Source: Rheum nobile (taxonomy: Eukaryota > Streptophyta > Magnoliopsida > Caryophyllales > Polygonaceae). Taken from it: a stretch of 64,000 nucleotides of DNA. Below the pieces are notes generated by a model. The model saw only the letters and a list, made by a program, of their open reading frames with translations, was not told where the DNA came from and ran no database searches. Of the stretch, positions 20,183-32,541 are shown piece after piece. The stretch is from the NCBI GenBank assembly GCA_027886185.1, contig WOAB01000142.1, positions 2,976,001 through 3,040,000 on the forward strand, given 5' to 3'. The position numbers and the translations under genes are program-made. Each line of letters begins with the position of its first letter. The first letter of the stretch is position 1.

Positions 20183-21950
20183 ATGTTTAAAAAGAGAACG
20201 ATATTCGAAATCATATAGATTGTTTGTTGAAAATATACAGAATTGTTTTTTTCGTTGAAAAATTACAGAATTGTTTTTGAAAAACAGTTTATTATATTGT
20301 CAGTATTTTTGTATGGGTAAGAATGTAAGATTATATAAATATGAATGTCAAATTATGCAAATTCAATATTATCTGAATCAGATAATAATTTGTGGCCCGT
20401 AATCTATCATCATTTTATTAGATGAATATTACCATGCCAATTGAATATTGGTCAGAACAACTTAATTCATAAGAACAAACGGAGTAATATTTGTGAACTG
20501 GATTTTATGTTTTCACAAAACTCAATTTTGACACAAGATTCAGATTTATCTTGTGAAAAAAATGACAAGACAATAAATTGACGGCAATGATTTGTCAGAG
20601 AATCGAGCAAGACATCGCAGTTTTAAGATTTGGGGTAAGTGTGAGAGAGAGAGAAAAAGAGTGGTCTCCTGTTTTCCAAATGCCCTATTGATGACGTGGC
20701 ATCACCGTTGCATTTTTAGCGGGTGGGTCCCACCCACCACCCACAACTAAGCATGCACCCCTCCTCCGCCCCCACGAAGATCGCTCGAATCACGACCGTC
20801 CAATGTGGTGTGCACAGTAGGATGCGATACAGCTCCACTCAAGGCAGCACCAAAACTCTAAAAATGAAGAGCGCATAGAGACTCAGACATGTCCAATTCA
20901 AATTTATTATGTACGGAGTATCTATTAAATTAGAATTTAATTATGTTAAATGACATTTTTTTATTAGAACCGTCACATAACATTTCATTATTAAAATTGT
21001 CACATGTTTTTTTTTCATCACTTTTTTAAAATAAATCAATTATAAATCAAAAATTTTATCATAAATCTATCACTAATTTCTTTCTAATTTAAATACAAAT
21101 TAAGGACAAATCCAAATATTATAAATCTCTAATTATATACAAATCCAAAATTTTCTAATTATATGCATAATTGAGATACAAAATTAATAATTAATAATAT
21201 ATTTTATTCAACATATATGACGTAAAAACTTGTGCATGGCATGAGAATTATACTAGTCTCCCTAATAAATGACAAGCGAAGCCATATCTATGCAAAAAAA
21301 TGAATTATTTGGCTAATCTTACATATGACATTTGACATCTAGTATAATAAATATATGTATTTTATCTTTTTTATAAAAGAAATAATGTGTCTCACTCTTA
21401 CCATTTCTCTGCCCACTCTTCCATTTACCGTTTTAAATTCTAAAAAAAAAAGACTTGCTAAACATCACAAATAAATTATCAATATATTCATTTTTATAAT
21501 TATCCTATTAATTAGTGTTATGTTTCTGCTTAATAAGCTACTAATTATAGTAATTATTAAAAAACTATAAATTCTACATATACAAAAAATATTTATTAAC
21601 AGTATAAAAATACAAATTTAAAAAATGGTTTTATTGTATACCGTATCATGTATTCATATAAATAATAATTATAATATCAATTGTTTAATTCGCGTGTATT
21701 GCAGGAGACTATACTAGTTCCAACTAAAAGTGATTTTTACAAAAATATATCTTTTAAGAGTGGGAAATTGACTATCACCTACTAGTAATATTTGATGGGG
21801 TCCGTTTAATATTGTGGGGCACTCCACATCTTACATACAGTGGACTCCAAATCCAATATATGGATTAGGCGGTTGGTGTCGTACTCCCTTTCATTGGCGC
21901 GTGTTATACGTCCCATCTTATCTTATCTTATCTTATGATTTTATAAATAA
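20183..21950. other. AT-rich intergenic DNA
   Basis: No gene is seen. A GA-repeat (20643-20660) and a TCTTA microsatellite (about 21916-21935) are visible. One GC-richer stretch (20690-20840) has ATGACGTGGCA near 20691, a bZIP-type motif, without an associated gene. Confidence 0.5.
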
Positions 21951-21952
21951 TA

Positions 21953-22211
21953 CTCCCTCTGTCCCGAAATGTTTGTCCTGTTTTGACCGGACACACTTGT
22001 CGAGACGGATTTTGTATCGTTAATATCTCTAATTACATAACTCTAAAAATTATAATTTTTTGATATTATCAAAGTACTCGTTGAGACGAATCAAACAAGA
22101 CCCCACATGACTATGTTTTTTCTTATATATTGGGAGAAATCTTAAAGATTCTCTGTAACGGTGAACAGTGCCCAAAAGTCAAACAGGACAAATATTATGG
22201 AACGGAGGGAG
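21953..22211. mobile_element. Stowaway-like MITE with TA duplication
   Basis: The terminal inverted repeats are clear: CTCCCTCTGTCCCGAAAT at left and the complement ...GGAACGGAGGGAG at right, flanked by TA at 21951-21952 and 22212-22213. The sub-terminal GTTTGTCCTGTTTGAC / GTCAAACAGGACAAAT also pairs. Stowaway MITEs are non-autonomous relatives of Tc1/mariner transposons. There is no coding capacity. Confidence 0.9.
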
Positions 22212-22485
22212 TAGAAAACATCATTATCCAATGTTTTAAATGCTAAGAAAATGTTGTTAACGTAATCTTCTACATTAGACAGTTTAATCTTGTATTGCAG
22301 AGTTGCATCTAGTCAATAGTGAATGACGTTCGTACATAAGAGAGGAGAATAGGACGTATGAAATTAACAACTATTTCAATGTACATACGTTCATACATAA
22401 TCTAATATCTATTTATGTGTAAAATACAAATTCAAGGGAGAATCTTAAACAAGTAAGCATAAAGATGAACATGTCATGACCCTAG

Positions 22486-22923
22486 TGTTGGGTTATGGAG
22501 CCTGAAGCGTAAAGGAAGTACGCGTAAAGGCAGAGAAGGCAATTGGGAGGAGCCGTCGGGTCACGGTAGGACTGGACGCCCCGCGGTGGGCGTCGGTTTT
22601 GAGTGGATGGCAATTGAGAGTTGCCGCCGGGTCGCGGTGGGACTGACGCCCCACGGTGGGAGCCGCCGCCCCGCGGTGGACACTGGGCCGTTTCTCGCGT
22701 ATTGAGTTTTTGGGCCCATTAGGTTTAATCCGTGTTTGTTATATAACCCTAGTTGATCAATTGTAATCTTCAAGTCGTCGTCGTCATTGTTATCACAATA
22801 TTTAGAGAGAAATACCCTGGTTTGGTAATGCCCCCACACGTAGTCAATTCTTGACGAACTGGGTTAACAATTCTTGTGTTCTTTGCTTCGTTTTCTATTC
22901 GTTACCGCGTTCGAATCCTAACA
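22486..22923 (+). repeat. 5' LTR of the split copia element
   Basis: Starts TGTTGGGTTATGGAGCCTG and ends CGAATCCTAACA. It is 438 bp, with only one or two copies of the 20-bp GCCGCCGCCCCGCGGTGGGA unit that is expanded in the partner LTR. TATATAACCC near 22740 is a possible TATA region. Confidence 0.95.
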
Positions 22924-22925
22924 AC

Positions 22926-22940
22926 TGGTATCAGAGCTGG
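22926..22940 (+). other. primer binding site (initiator Met tRNA)
   Basis: TGGTATCAGAGCTGG lies two bases after the 5' LTR. It is complementary to the 3' end of plant initiator methionine tRNA. Confidence 0.9.
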
Positions 22941-22945
22941 TTCTG

Positions 22946-24080
22946 GTGGTGACGATGGGAAGCGGAAAATCACCGGTGGAGAAGTTCGATGGAACGGATT
23001 TCGGCTTCTGGAAGATGCAGATCGAGGATTACATGTCCGGTAAAGATCTGTATTTGCCGCTGGGTGAGAAACCGGAGGACATGAAGGACGAAGAGTGGAA
23101 GTTGCTGGACAGGAAAGCGATGAGCGTGGTCCGCCTATCGTTGTCCAGGAACGTGGCGCATCACACGGTCAAGGCAGAGACGACGAAGGGTATGCTGGAA
23201 TTTTTTTTCGCGATGTATGAGAAACCCTCTGCGGTGAACAAGGTTCACCTGATGCGGCGGTTGTTCAATCTGCGGATGACGGAGAGTACAGCAGTGACCA
23301 ATCACTTGAACGAGTTCAACATGACGATCGCACAACTGAGTTCAGTTGAGATTGATTTCGACGATGAGGTACAAGCCCTAATTTTGTTATCCTCTTTACC
23401 AGAGAGTTGGAGCGGGACAGTTACTGCTGTTAGTGCTTCGGCGGGGAAGGCAAAGATCAAGTTTGATGAAGTCAGGGATCTGATTATTAGTGAAGAAATT
23501 CAAAGGAAGGTGTCAGGTACTACTTCGGGATCAGCCTTGAATACGGGTAGCAGGGGCAGGTCAGACTCTAAGAAGTAGAATCGTGGCAGATCGAAGTCTA
23601 GAGGGAAGGATAAGCCCAAAGACAAGAGCATGATCAAGTGTTGGAATTGTGATGAAAACGGTCATTACAAAAGTGAATGTAAGGCACCGTCAAAGGATAA
23701 ATCAGCGAATTCAACCAGTGAAGATATTGCAGACGCGTTGACTCTGAGCGATTCAATGACGGGAAACACTGCAGATGCATCTATTCTGAGCGCGAGCAGT
23801 CCATTGGAGTCTTGGGTGTTAGACTCTGGAGCTTCGTTTCATTCTTGCAGCAGTGCTGATATATTGGATCGTTACACCTCTGGAGATTTTGGTAAAGTCT
23901 ATCTTGCTGATGATGAGGCTTTAAAAATCGTGGGGAAGGGTGATGTTAGAATCAAGGCACCGAATGGATCTGTGCTGCAGTTGCATGGAGTAAGGCATAT
24001 TCCTGGTTTGAAGAGAAACCTGCTTTCTATTGGCCAGTTGGATGACGAGGGTTATGAAGTAACCTTCGGCTATAACAGTG
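22946..24080 (+). pseudogene. copia gag and protease (left half of the split polyprotein)
   Basis: The frame opens with MVTMGSGKSPVEKFDGTDFG, a copia gag head (FDGTDFGFWKMQIEDYM type). A capsid region, the CCHC knuckle CWNCDENGHYKSEC (near 23640) and the protease DSGASFHSCSS (near 23824) follow. A TAG at 23576-23578 interrupts the frame between capsid and knuckle. The frame runs to the insertion point at 24080 and resumes at 44090. The ATG at 22946 lies just after the primer binding site; a second ATG at 22955 (MGSGKSP) is equally likely as start. Confidence 0.9.
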
Positions 24081-26472
24081 TGTGATACCCCCTATTTTTG
24101 TAAGGTTATATTGGGAATTATGGAATTTTATCGGATACCCGTTGTGTACGTCGGATTTAATTCAGGTAGTTTGAGACATTATGTAATGTGCTCTGTATCT
24201 GTAATATTTTTCTCAGTGAAATAATATACAGACAGCATGCCTTGGATTTTAAATGGTCGTTCACATACGATAATTTTTATCCCGGTTTATCGTCAAGCTC
24301 GTTCAAAGCTGAATGGGCGGGAAAAGGGAGAAACGGCGACCGCTGTTCAGAAACGGCGACCACCGTGGTTGGGCCCGAGAAGTCAGCGTGTCAGCTTCTA
24401 GCTGGCCGCGACAGGCCTAGCGACGGCGACCGCCGCATTTACGGCGACCGCCGCGTGCCCGCCGCAGGCAAAATCACGGCGACCGCCGTGATTGTCCAGT
24501 GGGCATTGCCCGTCGGTCGTCGGTCGCCGGCGTCGTTCGAGGCACGCCGTTGCGTCGTTTGCCACGTCTTAGGGTTTGCTGGGTACTCCTTGGGGTTTGC
24601 CTATATATAGAGGAGCTTGGGCATGGGTTTTGGGTCATCTACAACCCCGAATCGCTGCCAAAATTCTCCCTCAAAGTGAGTTGAGTTTCGTCGGTTTTCT
24701 TGTGTTCGCCGGAGGTGTTGTGGTGTGTTTCCAGAGTGCCTTTGTGAAGCTTTTGGTTAGCCTTGGAGGTTAGAAGCCAAAGCAAGTCGAAGGAGGCCAA
24801 ACCGCTCATGTTTTGGGGTGAGATTTCTCTCGTTCTGCGTCGTCTGAGTTCTTCACGGCGACCGCCGCCAAGAACGGCGACTGCCGCCAGTGCCCAGAAC
24901 GCCTTCGTGGCTTTGGCTTGGTCGGTTGTCGTCGTGGCGTCTTTCCTTTCGTGTTCTTTCGCCGTGTTTAGATTCGTACTGTTTATGTCGGATCTAACTT
25001 AGGGTTCCTTTTATGGGTCGACTCGAAGGTTGTTGTGTTGTCGGAACTATACCGTGTCGAGCCCGGAATCCAGTGACGTCTTTAGACTATTCTGCGGAGT
25101 AAGGCAAGTGGCGGTTCGCTCTTGCTCTTTCGTTCCATATTTACATTAATTATCAGTAGTTTATCTGAGTAATTAATTTGGAATGAATATTCTGTTTGTC
25201 TGGAAACGGTTTTGATAAACTGTTTTGAAAATCATATAATAGGTTGTATATCTGTTAGAACAACGTTATTATCTGTGATCGCCTTTCGGGCCTTTATGTG
25301 GATTTATCCTGTAAATGTTGTGGTGCTGTAACTGTTTAGTTAGCACTGTTAAATAGGAACGTTACTCGAACTCTGTCCAGTCGTTTCTTTATAATCTGGT
25401 ATCGGGGTGGCTCGTCCCCATCTGGTACTATTCTAAGATCATGATCGGTCTCTTACACATGTGTGTAGAGACAGGACACTTAGCTGGTGTCACAAACCTT
25501 TCGGTGTACGTCACTCTCGACGAAACGTATATTAAGATGTGTCGTCCCATTGGTGGGGTACACATGTAAAAGTCTATAATATGATGTGTGTTTTTGAAAC
25601 ATAATCAGATAAGTGCTACCTTGACGCACATAATTAACGAACGCTCAGCGAGTAGGGCAGCTAGGTAATAGTGCCGCTAGGAAGACTCGTGTTGACTTGA
25701 ATGTAGTACGTCTTCTTTCCGATCTGGATTCACTGAAAGGCGGTGAGGTTGGTCGTTGACTGAAGCATCTCAGTCAGTTTTAAATCATTGTTGTATGATT
25801 CTGTAATATTCCAGATTTGTCATACTTCCTTAAAGACTCATTTCCGTTGGAGTCTTCTTTCGAGTCGATTTCTGTGAAGATTCAGTCTTCCAGAATCTTC
25901 TCCTATGCATACCTCTTGTTTGTTCCAGTAGGAATATGATGGTTGACTACCGTTATCGGTTATTATCCGAGAAGCGATGAGTCTAACCTAATATGACTGC
26001 TTCGAACCAGTCTGCTTTATACCATTGCTAGTCTATTCATTTAGACTAACCAACCAATATTTTCCCTTGCATGGTTGGTTGGTGTCATCCGTTCGATTCG
26101 GCACATCAGTTAAGAAGTAGCTCAGAAGATTAGAAGGACTATGGAGTCGGCGGTGGTTTTTGAATGTTTTAATTATTTCTTTAATCAGGTTATGATCCTT
26201 TGGACAATAACTCCGATTGTAATATACTTTCTTAGTCTTCCGCTGTGTTTGGTTTAAACTATGTTTTGACCTATTCGGATTTGGGTTGTAATCCCGTAAC
26301 TCTTGTTTCCTTGACGATGTTATGTTTTGGAATTTAATGCTTGATCTGTGTGTATCAATCACATTTCATAAATTGTATTTATATGTTAAAGCCTTAGGTG
26401 ATCTCGGTAAGGAACATTGGGGTCACTGGCGGTAATACATTTCCAAAAGGGTTAAGTTTTAGGGGTGTTAAA
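24081..26472 (+). repeat. 5' LTR of the gypsy element
   Basis: 2392 bp, starting TGTGATACCCC and ending GGGGTGTTAAA (the partner ends GTTACA). It contains CCTATATATAGAGGAGC (about 24600), a probable TATA box, and many CGGCGACCGCCG motifs around 24330-24490 and 24855-24890. Frames inside it (for example 24188-24610) are not genes; the same frames occur in the other LTR. Confidence 0.95.
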
Positions 26473-26566
26473 AACACCGTTCATAGTCGTGTCTTCTTTA
26501 CAGCCTGATATAGTAAGCTTGCTTCTATGTCTAGAAAGACTAATTCCTTCCTTATTGTTCGATAGG

Positions 26567-27367
26567 ATGGGTGTCTGCTTTTCTATTGGTAGGGGATCGG
26601 AAGACGCCAAGTCGGATCAGCCGAGGCTAGATTTTCTGTTACGTCAGCGATGTTTCGAGGTTGGAGGCCCGAGTAGCCCACCCGAAGACGTCAAGCATGT
26701 TCTCCCCGAGTCAGTTGTCCTTGTAGCCAGGAATGCTATGGTCCCTAGACCTGCACCTGTACCGCCACCAAGGGTGGAGGAAGTACAGGAATGGGAGCAG
26801 GAAGATGAGTTATCAAGGTATGAACAAGGGGTTTACCAAGACGACTTTCTGTTGGGACCAATTCCCGAGGAGATCGAGTACGAGGAGGAGGAAGAGGAGA
26901 TGCTTGATCAAGATCATGTCGAGGACGAGGATATGATCGAGGATGATTCCGAGGATGAGGATCCCATCGAGGATGATCCCGAGGATGAGGATCCCATCGA
27001 GGATGATCCCGAGGATGAGGATCCCATAGAGGATGATCCAGAAGAGGATCCAGAGTTGGACCTTGGAGGGCAGAATCAGGAGCCCGGTACAGAATTGCCA
27101 CCAGTGCCAGAGTACGCACCCATGTCAGAAGCTGATTGGGAGGCACTGTATACCGAGTACGGTATTAGGAGAAGTGATAGGGAATCTCAGCCTATCCCTA
27201 CTCCAAGAAGATGGAGGTCGGAATCCGAGCTGTAAGAGATCCTCCGCCAGAGCGAGGTAATCTCTGCAGAACAGCAGAGTCAGTGGGATGAGTTGACCGC
27301 CAGTACTCAGAGGAGGGCTGGAATAGGAGGACCAGTCATGGACGACCCATACTTTACCATGACTTAG
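26567..27367 (+). pseudogene. extra acidic frame between LTR and gag of the gypsy element
   Basis: From ATG 26567 (MGVCFSIGRG) the frame is proline-rich, then very acidic, with about four copies of DEDPIEDDPE (30-bp DNA repeats at 26935-27040). A TAA at 27233-27235 ends it at 222 residues, but the same frame stays open to TAG 27365-27367 and still looks coding (QSEVISAEQQSQWDELTAST), so the TAA may be a later CAA/GAA-type mutation. It has no known motif and is not part of gag. Its place before gag is unusual. It may be an element-specific accessory protein or a captured sequence. Confidence 0.5.
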
Positions 27368-27783
27368 CTAGGACTATGTGCTTCAGGGTCAAGCAGGGTG
27401 TGAAACTCATCGCCAGAGCTCGATGGTGAGCCTAACCCGAAGAGACCATGCACGAGTAGCCAGTCGTATGGGAGACATTTTGGAACGCCTTGAGGAGGAG
27501 TGGCGTTGCCTATCGCAGTTGTTTCGTTTCTTGGTATTCCAAGTTGTACTCTGTGTAATATTTCAGTATTGCGGCAAGTACTCTGAGAAACACTTATATC
27601 TTCGAGCAATGTTGTCTAAACGCTCGAATGATAAACTTATGTGTAACTTGTGTAAGAATTCGAAGGTTCATCTATAAAATGCCAAGTTGATCTATTCTGA
27701 GTGATTTATTTACATTGATATATTGCATAAGTATGTTGCATAATATTAATGTATTGAATGCTTGGAATTGGATCGGTAAACAG

Positions 27784-30700
27784 ATGGTGAACCCAAGAAG
27801 CACGAGAAATTCGACTCGAGCCGGTGCTAGGACTAGCCAAAACCCCAGACCAGCAGGAAGAGGTGTTCAGGATGAACACGAGTCTGAGTCTCGCGTCCAC
27901 CAGAGGCGTGAAGGTCAGGATCAGACCCAGGTGCCGACGCTGTTTGACGCTGCAGCTGTTGAGGCGATCCGTGGAATCGTGATGCAGGCTATTGCAGATG
28001 TCTTGAGACCAAGTGCGCCTCAAGCACAAGAAGTGCCTACTCACGCAGCGGTTCCTGATGTTGTGAAACCCAGAAACCCCGTGATACAGGAGACTACCGT
28101 CAGGGCGAGGGACAGCTATGGTCGCGCTCTTAAGACCATTACTTCCATGAGACCCGACTGCTATAACGGGAAAGGGGAGCTAGTGGCAGTGACTCATTGG
28201 TTCTCCCATATGGAGAGGCTGTTCAGAAACGTGGAGTGTACGGAGGCCGAGAAGGTCCATATCGCTTCTCTTCAGCTGAAGGAGGAGGCTAGCGAGTGGT
28301 GGGAGAGCACTGGTTTGGCTGAGAGCCTAGTGTTGACTTGGTCGATGTTCAAGACCAAGATGGTTGATCGCTTTTTCTCTCGTGCTATGAGAGAGGAGAA
28401 GCATAAAGAGTTCTTGTACCCTCAGACTGATGGTCTGAGAGTGACCGAGTTGGCATCTAAGTTCAACCATCTTCTACAATACGCCACTGCCGAGATCACC
28501 AGCGAGGCTCAAAAGATCGGGTACTTCCACGAGTGGATGAACCCGGATATCAAGCCATTAATGGTGCACCACACATGCTCTACCTTGGAGCAGTATGTGG
28601 ATTGTGCCTATAAGCTAGAGGTAACTCTCGAGGAGTCGACCAAGAGGCGCAACCGACAGAAGTCGATGCAGAATCAAAACCAGGGAGGTGGTTTTAAGCG
28701 CCCTGCGCCACCGTCTAACTTCGCCAAGTCCGGCCGAGCTAAGACGGAGATGACGCAAGGAGGATCGACTCAGCAGTCAGGGCAGACCAGGAGTACAGTT
28801 CAGTGTTATAACTGCGGTACTGCTGGGCACAAGAGCACTGAGTGTCGGAAGGAGAAGAGGCCATGCTTTGGGTGTGGACGTGATGGTCATCTGCAAAAGT
28901 TCTGCAAGCAGGGGAAGTAGAAGGGAGTAGAGTCGCAGCAAGGGTCAGTTCATCAGAGCAACCGGCCTAGGTTTAAGCCTGTCGAGACTCCTAGCCCTTC
29001 AGTGCAGACGACTGCTCAGAACAGGGGAAAGGCCCCAGCTGTTTCTGGAAGTCAGGGCCAACGCTTGTACGAGATGCGTGAGGCAGATGGACTCAACGCT
29101 CCGATTGCTCAAGGTACTCTATACCTTCACTCTACTTCAGTGTGCATTCTGTTTGATTCTGGTGCTACGCGTTCCTTTATTTCGGATAGCTGTGTTAGCA
29201 AGTTAGATTTAGTGTGCAATGATTCGTGCGACCCTTTCATCGTTAATCTTCCTAATGGAGAACGTTTGGTGGGAACCAAGCATCTATCAGACTTTCCGAT
29301 TACCATTCAGGGTAAGGAATTTGAGGCAGATTTAATCTGTATAACCATGGCTCCATACGACATTATCCTCGGTATGGATTGGCTAACGCGTCACAAGGCG
29401 GTGATCGACTTTAGTTCAAGAACGGTGACGGTGTCATCCGGGGGCCAATTCGTGTGCAAGTTCAAAGGTCGAAATGACGCTGATAACGGCAAGCTGATCA
29501 ATGCGATGGCTGCGTTTAAGCTACTACGACAAGGATGTGTCGGGTACCTTTGCTACTTGGATTCGCCTGCGAAGGATGAACCTGAGGTTCTTGATATTCC
29601 TGTAGTTAGGGAGTTTTCGGATGTCTTTCCGGAAGAAATTCCTGGATTACCCCCGAACCGTGACGTAGAGTTTTCAATTGATCTCGAGCCTGGTACGGCG
29701 CCGATTTCCAAATCACCGTATCGGATGGCTCCGGCTGAGATGCAAGAATTGAAGAATCAACTTGAAGATCTTCTTGATAAAGGTTATGTCAGGCCGAGTG
29801 CATCGCCGTGGGGTGCTCCGGTATTATTCGTCAAAAAGAAGGACGGATTGTTCCGACTTTGTATCGACTACCGAGAGTTGAATAAGGTGACGATCAAGAA
29901 CAAGTATCCTTTGCCTAGGATTGATGACTTGTTGGACCAATTGCAGGGAGCAAAGGTTTTCTCCAAGATCGACTTAAGATCTGGATATCATCAACTCATA
30001 ATTCGTGAGCAGGACATTCCTAGAACTGCGTTCAGGACCAGATATGGTCATTACGAGTTCGTAGTGATGCCTTTTGGGCTTACAAATGCTCCAGCTGTCT
30101 TTATGGATTTGATGAACCAATGTTTTCACCAGTACTTGGATAAGTTCGTGGTGGTTTTCATCGATGACATCTTGATCTATTCTCCGAATGAAGAAGTCCA
30201 TGAGGAACATCTACGCATTTCCTTGTCGATCCTTAGACAATATCAGCTTTTTGCTAAATTGTCTAAATGTGAATTCTGGATGAAGGAAGTGGCTTTCTTA
30301 GGCCACGTGATCAATAAAAATGGGGTTATGGTTGATCCCCAAAAGATTGAAGCGGTGGCTAAATGGACACAGCCCCAGAATGTGAAGGAGGTGCGCAGCT
30401 TTTTTGGACTTGCCGGGTATTATAGAAGGTTCGTAGAAGGATTTTCAAAGATCGCTCTACCTATGACCAATCTACTCCGCAAGGTCCACAAGAAGTTTGT
30501 CTGGAATGACAAGTGCGAGGTCAGTTTCTAGGAGTTGAAGTGACGGTTGACCTCGGCACCCGTGTTAGCACTCCCAGAGGGGAATGACGATTATGTGGTC
30601 TATAGTGATGCTTCCAAGTGTGGTCTTGGTTGTGTTTTGATGCAAAGGGGCAAAGTCATTGCTTATGCATCCAAGCAACTCAAGACGTACGAAGAAAACT

Positions 30701-32505
30701 ATCCGACCCATGATCTTGAGTTAGCAGCGGTTGTCTTTGCGCTGAAGATTTAGAGGCATTACCTCTACGGTATAAGATGCCAAGTCTTCACTGACCACAA
30801 AAGTCTCAAGTATATATTTACTCAGAAGGAGTTAAATATGAGACAACGCCGCTGGCTAGAGTTGCTCAAGGACTACGACATGGAGTTGTTGTATCATCCG
30901 GGCAAGGCTAATGTAGTAGTTGATGCACTAAGCCGGAAGACAACGCACGAGACTGTGGTTGCTCTACTTACTGCTCAAACCAAGCTAAACCAAGAGTCAT
31001 GCGACATTGAAGTCTTATATGACCAGCGTAGAGGGTACCTGAGTATGATGGAAATTCAGGCTACACTGCTGGATCAGATCAAAGAAAAGCAAGTCGATGA
31101 CATCATCTTGGTGAAGTTAAGCAGTGAAGTGATGGATGGGAAGGCTCCCAGCTTTGTGGTTCAGGATGATGGATCACTTTGGTTTCAGGATCGGATCTGT
31201 GTGCCTGACACAGAGGGTCTTCGTCAGTTGGTGATGAGAGAAGCTCATTCATCTGCTTATTCTGTGCATCCTGGCTCTAGCAAGATGTACAAGGATCTCA
31301 GGAAGAAGTTTTGGTGGCCAAACATGAAGTGGGACGTAGCAGACATTATGGCAAAGTGCTTAACTTGCCAGAAGATCAAGATCGAACACCGCAGGCCAGG
31401 TGGTGAGATGCTACCTCTCCCCGTGCCAGAATGGAAATGGGAGGACATTTCCATGGACTTCGTCACTGGGCTACCCAAGACTCGAAGTCAGAGAGATGCT
31501 ATCTGGGTAATTGTGGATAGGCTTACGAAGAGTGCTCATTTCATAGCCATCAAGACCACATGGAAAACCCAGAAGCTAGCCGAAGTTTACCAGAAGGAGA
31601 TTGTCTGCTTACATGGCATTCCTAAGACCATTGTATCGGACCGAGATGGCCGTTTCATGTCAAGATTCTGGAAGGAACTTCATAAGGCTATGGGAACCGA
31701 ATTGAGGTTCAGTACAGCGTTTCATCCTCAAACAGATGGCCAGTCTGAAAGGACCATCCAGACTCTGGAGGATATGCTTAGAGCTTGTGTGCTCGATCAT
31801 CCGACTAGCTGGGAGGACAGCTTGAGTCTGATTGAGTTCACGTACAACAATAGCTGGCATGCTACAATCAAGATGGCTCCGTTTGAAGCTTTGTATGGTC
31901 GCAGATGCAGATCTCCAATTTGTTGGGAAGATAATGCCGACAAAATTCTGCTTGGACCAGAGTTGGTCGAAAGGACGGCTTCAGACATTGCTTTGATCAG
32001 ACAAAGAATGTTGACCGCTCAGAGTCGACAGAAGTCCTACGCAGATCGGAAGCGCAGGACTGTCGAGTTCGAGGTCGGTGACAAAGTTTTTGTCAAGGTA
32101 TCGCCTTCTAAAGGAGTTTTCAGATTTGGTAAGCGTGGGAAGCTTAACCCTCGCTACGTGGGACCATTCGAGATTCTGGATAGAGTGGGATCTCTAGCGT
32201 ACCACTTGGCGTTGCCGCCATCGGCTCACCCGGTGCATAACGTGTTCCACGTGTCTTTACTCAGAAAGTATGTACCAGATGAGTCTCATGTACTTAGTTA
32301 CGAGGACATCGAGATTCAAGCTAATGGTACTTATGAAGAGTTGCCCGTGCGCATTTTGGAGCGTCGGGAGAAGCATTTGCGCAACAAGGTTGTACCATTG
32401 GTACGAGTGTTGTGGTCCAAGTCAGGGACCGAAGAAGTTACTTGGGAGACGTGGGAAACCGAGTCAGATATGCTCAGGCGTTTTCCCGAGTTATTCTCGA
32501 CCTAA
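27784..32505 (+). pseudogene. gypsy gag-pol polyprotein with four in-frame stops
   Basis: All parts are in one frame. Gag starts MVNPRSTRNS and ends with two CCHC knuckles (CYNCGTAGHKSTEC and CFGCGRDGHLQKFC, 28804-28910). A TAG at 28918-28920 follows. The protease has LFDSGATRSF (about 29150). RT has PFGLTNAPAVF and FIDDILIYSP (about 30160), with the catalytic DD intact. RNase H starts VYSDASKCGLG (about 30600). Integrase has the HHCC zinc part (near 31250-31360), the core MDFVTGLP (31456) and FHPQTDGQSER. The C-terminus resembles the Tekay chromodomain (RNKVVPLVRVLWS, TWETWE). Further stops lie at 30529-30531, 30541-30543 and 30751-30753. They sit where Q, R and W are expected, as in C-to-T or G-to-A decay. 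The gag-pol TAG could be natural readthrough, but the others argue for mutation. Confidence 0.9.
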
Positions 32506-32541
32506 GTTTCGGGGTCGAAACTTCTTGTAAGGGGGAGGAGA

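Noticed and set aside
24188..25002. Open frames in the gypsy 5' LTR
   Set aside because: Equivalent frames recur in the 3' LTR at 32634-33227; they are LTR sequence, not genes.
28918..28920. Programmed stop readthrough between gag and pol
   Set aside because: Possible, but three more in-frame stops of the same kind occur downstream in the same frame, so mutation is simpler.
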